A stretch of 8,368 bases of DNA from an archaeon (GTDB lineage Archaea; Hydrothermarchaeota; Hydrothermarchaeia; JALTZZ01; JALUTC01): NCBI GenBank assembly GCA_027058345.1, contig JALUTC010000176.1, positions 1 through 8,368 of the forward strand. The letters are read 5' to 3'. A program made the position numbers and the translations under genes. Under the pieces are notes generated by a model, which saw only the letters and a list, made by a program, of their open reading frames with translations, had not been told where the DNA came from and did not search any database. Positions 1 through 5,446 of the stretch are shown here, piece by piece (positions within the stretch are counted from its first letter, which is position 1; every line of letters begins with the position of its first letter).

Positions 1-51
1 TTCTACATTTATCCCATATTCTTCCTTTAGCTTCTCATCGATATAAATCAT
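1..51 (-). CDS. N-terminal fragment of an unidentified protein, runs off left edge
   Basis: Reading the minus strand from the ATG at 51 down to 1 gives 17 codons with no stop, MIYIDEKLKEEYGINVE, continuing past the window edge. The composition (charged helix, AAG/GAA/GAG codons) is like the neighbouring real genes. An in-frame stop lies just upstream at 76-78, so the ATG at 51 is the only good start. It would be divergent from the small gene starting at 66, with only 14 bp between the two starts. The fragment is too short to assign a family or function. That it is a real gene at all rests on composition and on the way the other genes here are packed. Confidence 0.45.
   Translation of the reverse strand, partial: MIYIDEKLKEEYGINVE
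36..50 (+). promoter_or_regulatory. possible TATA box for the 66-1021 gene pair
   Basis: The stretch GATATAAAT at about 40-48 lies roughly 18-26 bases before the ATG at 66. That fits an archaeal TATA element driving a leaderless or very short-leader transcript. No Shine-Dalgarno sequence is seen before this ATG, which also suggests a leaderless message. The whole area is AT-rich, so such a match is weak evidence. It would lie within or next to the start of the divergent gene fragment. Confidence 0.3.
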
Positions 52-65
52 AAAATAAATATAAT

Positions 66-344
66 ATGTTAGAAACTAAGATTGAAATAAGAATGATAGG
101 ACATATTTTAGAGAGACAAATAATATTTAAACTTGCTGAAGCGATTAAGGATTTGGATGTTGAGATAATGCACGTGGATGTAAGTTTCGCAGCATTAAAA
201 GCAGGAATTGAAGAAAGAATGCCAAGTGTTATGACATTTTTCCTCGTTGGAAAGGAAGAAGATAAGAAGAAGGCTCTCGAAAGAATAATCGAACTTGCTA
301 GAGAAAACGACATAAAAATAGATTATATAAGGGAGAGGAAATGA
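66..344 (+). CDS. small NIL/ACT-like ferredoxin-fold protein upstream of trpF
   Basis: This 92-residue protein has no signal peptide or membrane segment, so it is probably cytoplasmic. Its predicted order is strand (IEIRMIG), helix (QIIFKLAEAI), strand (VEIMHVDVSFA), strand (SVMTFFLVG), helix (KKALERIIELAREN), strand (KIDYI). This beta-alpha-beta-beta-alpha-beta order is that of the ferredoxin-like fold of NIL and ACT domains, which often bind small ligands or act as regulatory modules. The likeness was judged by eye and the true family is uncertain. There are no cysteines or obvious catalytic residues. Its TGA overlaps the trpF ATG as ATGA (341-344), so the two are almost certainly cotranscribed and translationally coupled. 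A sensing or regulatory role linked to tryptophan synthesis is possible but is inference only. Confidence 0.8.
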   Translation: MLETKIEIRMIGHILERQIIFKLAEAIKDLDVEIMHVDVSFAALKAGIEERMPSVMTFFLVGKEEDKKKALERIIELARENDIKIDYIRERK

Positions 345-1021
345 TAAAGATAAAGATTTGTGGTATAACAAATGTGGAAGATGCAATCTTTTGTTCAAGA
401 TTTGCAGATCTAATTGGTGTAATAGTTAATGTTCCGGTTAATTCACCTAGGAAAATTCCCATAGATAGAGCGAGAGAGATATTTTCGAAGGTAAGCTTTG
501 TCGAAAAAGTTGTTGTGACAATGGTTAATGACGTGGAAAAAACATTAAATATTGTTGATGAATTAAATCCAGATTATATACAACTTCATGGAAATGAAAC
601 TGTAGAAATTGTTGAAGAATTGAGAAGAAATATTTCGTGCAAAATAATAAAGGCCATAATTGTTGAGGACGAAAGATCGATAGATATTGCGAAGGAATTT
701 GAAAGATATGTATCTGCAATAATACTGGATAGTAAAAAGAGAAATTATATAAAGGGAGAGAGACATGATTGGAGAATTTCTAAAGAAATCGTTAAACATG
801 TTAATGTTCCGGTATTTTTAGCTGGAGGGATAAATGAGAAGAATGTTATCGAAGCAATAAAATTTGTAAAACCTTATGGTATAGATGTATCATCTGGTGT
901 GGAAAAATATCCTGGAAAAAAGGATTACAAAAGGGTTTTGAATTTATATCTAAATATTCAAAAGGCATTAATCGAAGAAATCAATTCTGAAAGAATCTTT
1001 AAAGACTTTAAACTTTTATAA
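341..1021 (+). CDS. trpF: phosphoribosylanthranilate isomerase
   Basis: This enzyme converts N-(5'-phosphoribosyl)anthranilate to the 1'-deoxyribulose form (CdRP), the third step of tryptophan synthesis from chorismate, in the cytoplasm. The 226 residues form the expected TIM barrel. They include the N-terminal KICGIT with catalytic Cys7, the QLHG motif at 81-84, the strand AIILDS carrying the catalytic Asp130, LAGGIN at 160-165 and GIDVSSGVE at 180-188, which bind phosphate. The purine-rich stretch GGGAGAGG just before the ATG may serve as ribosome binding site, and the ATGA overlap with the preceding small gene indicates coupling. No other trp genes are in the window. The family usually ends soon after the last helix. 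Here about 17 extra residues (210-226) follow, lying over the 3' end of the convergent Mer-like gene (958-1021). Confidence 0.97.
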   Translation: MIKIKICGITNVEDAIFCSRFADLIGVIVNVPVNSPRKIPIDRAREIFSKVSFVEKVVVTMVNDVEKTLNIVDELNPDYIQLHGNETVEIVEELRRNISCKIIKAIIVEDERSIDIAKEFERYVSAIILDSKKRNYIKGERHDWRISKEIVKHVNVPVFLAGGINEKNVIEAIKFVKPYGIDVSSGVEKYPGKKDYKRVLNLYLNIQKALIEEINSERIFKDFKLL

Positions 1022-1812
1022 ATAGGGGTTGCAAATACTATAATGTCTATACCTATCTTTTTATAACGATTAATCTTGTCCAATACTTCATCAGCATTGC
1101 CTGATATCGTGAAGTTTTCAATGAGAAACTTTTCGTATAATTTTAATTTCGAATAATCATTCAATACCTTTTTAATATCTTCATATTTATCTTTTAAGGA
1201 AAATTCTTCTAGAAAGCTTTTCGGATAACCAGTGAAGACGTAGGCTGCAGATATAACAAGTCTTTTGTAATTCTTATCATTATCTGGCAATATCAATGAT
1301 GGAGCATAACATGCTTTTATTACTTCTTTTCTCATATGTTTCATAGCCCACTTTAAAAATTCTTCGTTTGAAAAGTTTAACAGAATCCCATCAGAAACTG
1401 ATGACAATTTCCTTATCGAAACCTTACCAGATGCTGCGGAAAATATCTTTATAAAATATTTTTTCTTTAACTCTAGTACAAATTGAATAATTTTATTTAT
1501 AGATGGTTTAAGATTAAAATCTGCTAATGCTCTAAAATCACCTACACCTATAGAGAGAAAGAATCTATCCCTGTAAAATTTCATCAACGTAATGCAAAAC
1601 CTTTCTATTATATCAAAACCATTTAAAAACGGAGATATTATTCCTGTTGAAACCTTACTCCTTGTATTTTCTAAAAGGTATGGAACAATTACAAACGGAT
1701 GCTTATAATTTATATTTTCTCCAACAAATATATAATCGAATGCCCTCAAATATTTTAATATATATTTTATATAATCAATGGGAACATCTCCATTTATATT
1801 TATCCCAAACAT
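958..1812 (-). CDS. Mer-like luciferase-family (F420/flavin) oxidoreductase
   Basis: The 284-residue protein has the layout of the bacterial-luciferase-like superfamily, closest by eye to F420-dependent methylenetetrahydromethanopterin reductase (Mer). The N-terminal strand FGININGDVPIDYI is followed by strands FDYIFVGEN (25-33), VSTGIISPFLNG (54-65) and FFLSIGVGD (84-92). SAASGKVSIRKLSSVSDGI (125-143) matches Mer's GAQGP...ISDGA, and ISGNADEVLDKI...GIDIIVFATP (236-262) matches the C-terminal GTPDE...GSPIGP. It is shorter than Mer (about 320-330 residues), mainly between the GVGD loop and the SAASG strand, so it may be a paralogue with another hydride-transfer substrate. Its ATG abuts the TAA of the upstream half-size relative with no spacing, implying one transcript. 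Its last 20 codons overlap the end of trpF on the other strand. The superfamily is well supported; cofactor and substrate are inferred. Confidence 0.85.
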   Translation of the reverse strand: MFGININGDVPIDYIKYILKYLRAFDYIFVGENINYKHPFVIVPYLLENTRSKVSTGIISPFLNGFDIIERFCITLMKFYRDRFFLSIGVGDFRALADFNLKPSINKIIQFVLELKKKYFIKIFSAASGKVSIRKLSSVSDGILLNFSNEEFLKWAMKHMRKEVIKACYAPSLILPDNDKNYKRLVISAAYVFTGYPKSFLEEFSLKDKYEDIKKVLNDYSKLKLYEKFLIENFTISGNADEVLDKINRYKKIGIDIIVFATPIYKSLKSLKILSELISSINAF

Positions 1813-2304
1813 TTATCCAATTACTTTACAAATTATTTCGTCAAATCCTTCATGAAAATCTTTTGAAATTAAAATCTTTGAAATATTATCCTCAAAACTT
1901 TTCTTCCTCGTTATAACTCCATCGAATAAATTTTTAGGAACAGAGTTATCAGATATTGCGAAAATTCTTGGAGTTTTTACATGTCGTATTTGTTTCATGT
2001 AATATCTTATCTCCTCTATTTTCCTTTCAATTCCTCTCCTATATCTAAACGAAATTATGAAATCGTTGCATATTTCAGAAATGGCAACGGACAACGATGC
2101 AATCTGCCAGGGATTTCTGGACAAATTTACATCGAATATCCCAACGTCACGGTTATATCTCATACAAATTATAGATGCATATGTAAATGCTTCATAAGAA
2201 TCGTTATCCATTATCCATATTCTATCGTACATTTCTAAATCCTTTCCTTCATAAATCTTCTTGATCAATAATCCACGCCTTACCTTCATATTTTTGTTTT
2301 TCAT
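1813..2304 (-). CDS. half-size Mer/luciferase-like protein
   Basis: This 163-residue protein resembles the N-terminal half of a Mer-like protein. YDRIWIMDNDSYEAFTYASI (26-45) fits the family's strand and helix around 'vWitDh'. VGIFDVNLSRNPWQIASLSVAISEI (54-78) fits 'lGtgVtnpytRhP...a.t..el'. TPRIFAISDNSVPKNLFDGV (111-130) fits the short 'vyvga.....aDGv' strand. The protein then ends about 30 residues later, so the C-terminal barrel strands and the 'GTPDE...GSP' region are absent. The usual GPGD glycine loop is replaced by SFRYRRG (85-91). There is no internal stop or frameshift, so it reads as an intact small gene rather than debris. It lies directly upstream of the fuller homologue. A second ATG at 2289 (Met6) is an alternative start and leaves more room for a promoter. 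It may partner its neighbour, but catalytic function is doubtful. The family call was made by eye. Confidence 0.7.
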   Translation of the reverse strand: MKNKNMKVRRGLLIKKIYEGKDLEMYDRIWIMDNDSYEAFTYASIICMRYNRDVGIFDVNLSRNPWQIASLSVAISEICNDFIISFRYRRGIERKIEEIRYYMKQIRHVKTPRIFAISDNSVPKNLFDGVITRKKSFEDNISKILISKDFHEGFDEIICKVIG

Positions 2305-2316
2305 TGATTAATATGT
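2284..2316. promoter_or_regulatory. cramped divergent start region, Mer-like pair / glmS
   Basis: Only 8 bp separate the minus-strand ATG (2304) from the glmS ATG (2313). A TATA-like CATATTTTT lies about 20-27 bases before the glmS start, inside the first codons of the minus-strand gene. On the other strand an ATATTAAT-like stretch (about 2308-2315) lies some 20-26 bases before the alternative ATG at 2289. This would suit a leaderless message starting at Met6. No Shine-Dalgarno sequence is seen for either gene. These are weak matches in AT-rich DNA. Confidence 0.3.
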
Positions 2317-4073
2317 GTGGAATAGCAGGATACGTTGGCGATTATGATGCGAAGAGCATATTATACGAGTGCATAAAAAGATTAGAATATAGGGGATATG
2401 ATTCTTATGGTTATGCAATTATTTCATCAAATAAATTATTCGTTGAGAAAAACGTTGGGTATATAAAACCTATATCATTAAATGTTAGAGCAAATATTGG
2501 AATAGCTCACACAAGATGGGCCACGCATGGAAAAGTATCTAAAGAAAATGCTCACCCTCATACTTCTTGTAATAATTTAATAGCTGTTGTTCACAATGGA
2601 ATTATAAAAAATTTCAAAGAATTAAGAAACGAATTAATAAATAAGGGACATAAGTTTAAATCAGAAACGGATACAGAAGTTGTTGCACATTTAATCGAGG
2701 AATATTTGAAGGAAAATGATTTCGAAGAGGCTTTTAGAAAGGCAATTCTTAAATTAAAGGGAAGCTTTGCAATAGCTGCAATATATGTAAATCAACCAGA
2801 TAAGATATTGATTGCTAGAAATGAAAATCCTTTACTTATAGGTATTGGTAATTTTGGAAACTTTATAGCTAGCGATGTAAATGCATTTATAAAATATACA
2901 AAGAGAGCAATTGCTCTGGATGACTTCGAATATGGAATAGTGACGAAAAATGGATTCGTTATTAAAGATTTATATACAAAAAGGAAAATAAAAAAGAGTG
3001 AGATAAGAATTGACTGGGATGAGGATTTGGCTCTAAAAGAAGGATATGAACATTTCATGCTTAAAGAGATAAATGAAGAACCAATCGTCGTAAGTTATGC
3101 ATTGAATATAAACTTCGATGAAAATATTCTTAACCTATTGTTGAATTCCTCAAAAATATACTTGATAGGTGCAGGCACAAGCTTACACGCTGGAATGCAT
3201 GCAGAATATTGGTTTTCGAAATATTGCAGAATACAAGCAATTGCAACAGATGCAACAGAGCTTTTTGAAAGATGTGTTGTAGATAAAGATACGACAATCA
3301 TCGCTATATCTCAATCAGGAGAAACCTATGATACATTGGTTGCCATGAAAGAGGCGAAAAAGCATGGTGCAAAAATAATATCTATAGTAAATGTTCCTGG
3401 ATCCACAGCTACGAGATTATCCGATTATACAATTTTGCAAGGTGCAGGTGTTGAAGTTGCAGTTTGTGCAACGAAGACATATGTTTCTCAATTAGTTATC
3501 CTGCTAAAATTAATACTCGAATTATCAAAAAGGCTTGGTTATTATGATGGATTTTTGGATGAAGAAATTTCCTCTTTAAAGGAAAAGATAGAAAATGTCC
3601 TTAGAAATTGTAATGACATAAGAAAGGTAGCGAACGATATGTTTAAATCGAAAAATTATCTGTTTTTATCTCGAGGTATAAATCTTCCATCTGCATATGA
3701 GGCAGCATTGAAATTAAAGGAAATAACATATTTTCATGCAGAGGGGATGAGTTCTGCAATGTTAAAACATGGTACTATATCTTTAATAGATGAAAACATG
3801 GAGACTATATTTCTAATACCTGGAAGTGGTAGAAACAGGGAGAGAATTATAAGTAATTTGCACGAGGTTTTATCAAGGGGAGGAAAGGTTTTAGCAATAA
3901 CTCCAAAAGAGGTTAAGGATGTCGTAAATATAATCGTTCCAGATACTTCTGAAGATTTACTACCAATAGTATTTGCTCCTGCATATCAATTACTAGCATA
4001 TTACGTTGCATATAAATATGGAAGAGAAATTGATAAGCCAAGACATTTAGCAAAATCTGTTACCGTTGAATAA
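2313..4073 (+). CDS. glmS: glutamine--fructose-6-phosphate aminotransferase (isomerizing)
   Basis: This enzyme makes glucosamine-6-phosphate from fructose-6-phosphate and glutamine, the entry to UDP-GlcNAc and so to surface polysaccharide and N-glycans. The 586 residues contain an N-terminal class II glutaminase domain (1 to about 220). Cys2 becomes the N-terminal nucleophile after Met removal, followed by RLEYRGYDS (23-31), HTRWATHG (66-73), HNGII (94-98) and SETDTE (117-122). Two SIS sugar-isomerase domains follow: GAGTS (286-290), SQSGETYDT (333-341), and LKLKEITYFHAEG...LKHG (466-487). The C-terminal tail DKPRHLAKSVTVE matches the family signature. A TTG three codons upstream (2304) would hide the cysteine, so the ATG at 2313 is the correct start. 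The GEL usually found before KHG is replaced by AML, but the counterparts of E. coli Glu488, His504 and Lys603 are present. Its 3' end overlaps the convergent SDR gene by 14 bp. Confidence 0.97.
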   Translation: MCGIAGYVGDYDAKSILYECIKRLEYRGYDSYGYAIISSNKLFVEKNVGYIKPISLNVRANIGIAHTRWATHGKVSKENAHPHTSCNNLIAVVHNGIIKNFKELRNELINKGHKFKSETDTEVVAHLIEEYLKENDFEEAFRKAILKLKGSFAIAAIYVNQPDKILIARNENPLLIGIGNFGNFIASDVNAFIKYTKRAIALDDFEYGIVTKNGFVIKDLYTKRKIKKSEIRIDWDEDLALKEGYEHFMLKEINEEPIVVSYALNINFDENILNLLLNSSKIYLIGAGTSLHAGMHAEYWFSKYCRIQAIATDATELFERCVVDKDTTIIAISQSGETYDTLVAMKEAKKHGAKIISIVNVPGSTATRLSDYTILQGAGVEVAVCATKTYVSQLVILLKLILELSKRLGYYDGFLDEEISSLKEKIENVLRNCNDIRKVANDMFKSKNYLFLSRGINLPSAYEAALKLKEITYFHAEGMSSAMLKHGTISLIDENMETIFLIPGSGRNRERIISNLHEVLSRGGKVLAITPKEVKDVVNIIVPDTSEDLLPIVFAPAYQLLAYYVAYKYGREIDKPRHLAKSVTVE

Positions 4074-4932
4074 TTTCTTCTAAATATTCTTCAAAATCCT
4101 TTAACTTTATATTAAAGTCCTTTAGGAATTCCATATTCTTACATACGTTATCTCTTAAAGCCATCTTGTACATTTCTCTGTCGAGAAATCCTCCGAAAAT
4201 CTCCGACAAATAACATATTACATAAAATAAGGGCTTTGGAATTTTAAACTTCAACCTTTTCTTTCCCATCTTTTTTATAATCATGTCTACAATTTCTTCG
4301 ACAGTATAACACCTTTTTCCGCAAACATTATAAATTTTATAAAACGTTCTCTCGTTATTTATAGAATCGACAACAATTCTTGCTAAGTCCTTAACATATA
4401 TAATCTGCCAACACCCCGAAGGCATTACTGGAACGATTGGATATTTGGATATCATCCTTATCAATTCATTTATAGATTTATCCTTTTCACCAAAAACAAC
4501 AGATGGTCTAAATATTGTATATTTTAATCCAGATTCTATAAGAGCCCTCTCCCCCATTAACTTTGTTCTGAAATATTTCGTATCAGCATGTTCTACACCA
4601 TTTGCCGTGATTAATATGAATCTATCGACACCTTTCTCCTTACAAACTTCTATCAAATTCTTCACACCTATATAATGAACATCTTCAAACCTTTGCTCCT
4701 TCTCTCTTATAATTCCAATAGAATATATTACGGAATCGAAATCGAGGTTTTCATAAGACTTTTTATCCAAGATATTTCCAGAAACTATTTTGGCATCCTC
4801 TCCTAAAACCTTTTTAGCTTTGTCAAAATTTCTACAGAAGCATATAACTTCGAAGCCTCTCCTCTTTAATTCGAAGTAAATTTCACTTCCAATAAATCCA
4901 GATGCTCCGGCGAGAAATACTTTCCTATACAT
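4060..4932 (-). CDS. atypical short-chain dehydrogenase/reductase, NDUFA9-like
   Basis: The 290-residue Rossmann-fold NAD(P)-binding protein belongs to the extended/atypical SDR group that includes NDUFA9-like and NAD-epimerase relatives. Evidence is the nucleotide-binding GASGFIG at 9-15, CRNFDKAK after strand 2, VIYSIGI (68-74) after strand 4, and ITANGVE (108-114). YFRTK (Tyr120, Lys124) gives a YxxxK pair, FRPSVVFGEKD (141-151) is the family's 'RPs.vfG..d', and IIYVKDLA (177-184) is also typical. There is no signal peptide. Hydrophobic segments such as PLFYVICYLSEIF are short and look buried rather than membrane-spanning. Relatives include quinone-pool associated subunits, sugar-nucleotide epimerases and lipid-modifying reductases, so the substrate cannot be named. 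It is last in a four-gene minus-strand unit, one base after the thioredoxin-like gene, and its end overlaps glmS. Confidence 0.88.
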   Translation of the reverse strand: MYRKVFLAGASGFIGSEIYFELKRRGFEVICFCRNFDKAKKVLGEDAKIVSGNILDKKSYENLDFDSVIYSIGIIREKEQRFEDVHYIGVKNLIEVCKEKGVDRFILITANGVEHADTKYFRTKLMGERALIESGLKYTIFRPSVVFGEKDKSINELIRMISKYPIVPVMPSGCWQIIYVKDLARIVVDSINNERTFYKIYNVCGKRCYTVEEIVDMIIKKMGKKRLKFKIPKPLFYVICYLSEIFGGFLDREMYKMALRDNVCKNMEFLKDFNIKLKDFEEYLEEIIQR

Positions 4933-4933
4933 A

Positions 4934-5446
4934 TTAACGGATATGACAGCAACTTGTACATGAAAAACTTCTTGGTGGTTCTATTTTTCTCTGAATATGA
5001 CATGAGTAACATTCGCTTGGTTTATAATATTTATTTCCAACGAAAATTTCTATCGAATAATTATATTCTTTTTCCAAATATTTTTCAAGCTGAAATGCTA
5101 TGTTGTCAAATCCTTGAAATACAACACTTTCATTTCCTTTAACTATTAACGTTGGAACGGCAAAGCTTCCGGTTTTGTTTATGATTATAGCCATGTATAA
5201 AATTGCTTCCCTGCTACAATTTGTTATATTTAGGACGTTACAATATTCTACATCAAAAAGAGTACTTAAATAATCAATATATGGATCTATTGCCTTGCAA
5301 AAGGGACAATTTGGATTATAAAAATAAATCATAGATATTTTTGGAGACATACTTAAATTGCTTGTTAAATGTCTTTCTTCCTTGATACTTTTCAAACATA
5401 ATGAAAGCATTATAAGGAGTAAAAGTATGATTAAAACTCTTCTCAT
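4934..5446 (-). CDS. exported thioredoxin-fold protein with CxxCH (haem-like) C-terminal tail
   Basis: The 170-residue protein starts with two arginines and a strongly hydrophobic stretch (4-18, LIILLLLIMLSLC). This is a signal peptide or N-terminal anchor that would place the rest outside the membrane. Residues about 37-125 form a thioredoxin-like domain: strand MIYFYNPN, active-site CPFC (Cys47, Cys50), and FAVPT with the cis-Pro98 typical of the fold. Extra cysteines occur at 69 and 77. The last 30 residues carry CYSCH (146-150), an exact CxxCH c-type haem motif, and CTSCCH (163-168), a second Cys/His cluster (CxxCCH, which also reads as CxxxCH). Haem attachment or metal binding is plausible but not shown. 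Its ATG overlaps the pheT stop by 4 bp, so it is cotranscribed with pheT and with the SDR one base downstream. Possible roles are extracytoplasmic disulfide chemistry or cytochrome c maturation. Confidence 0.85.
   Translation of the reverse strand: MRRVLIILLLLIMLSLCLKSIKEERHLTSNLSMSPKISMIYFYNPNCPFCKAIDPYIDYLSTLFDVEYCNVLNITNCSREAILYMAIIINKTGSFAVPTLIVKGNESVVFQGFDNIAFQLEKYLEKEYNYSIEIFVGNKYYKPSECYSCHIQRKIEPPRSFSCTSCCHIR

Noticed and set aside
35..313. Open minus-strand frame of 92 codons opposite the small NIL/ACT-like gene
   Set aside because: It is a serine/isoleucine/leucine-rich antisense reading of a well-formed gene that is coupled to trpF. It has no family resemblance and conflicts with the better fragment starting at 51.
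1058..1062. T-run downstream of trpF as a possible oligo-U terminator
   Set aside because: Five T residues in AT-rich coding sequence are expected by chance, and it lies inside the opposing gene. It cannot be told from background.
1981..2238. Plus-strand frame of 85 codons opposite the half-size Mer-like gene
   Set aside because: Considered because the half-size gene is itself unusual, but the minus-strand protein shows luciferase-family patterns and is adjacent to a homologue. The plus-strand reading shows no recognisable pattern.
5396..5401. Possible lipobox (LSLC, Cys17) in the thioredoxin-like protein
   Set aside because: The residue before the cysteine is leucine rather than Gly/Ala/Ser, so lipoprotein processing is not supported. 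A signal peptide or membrane anchor is the safer call.
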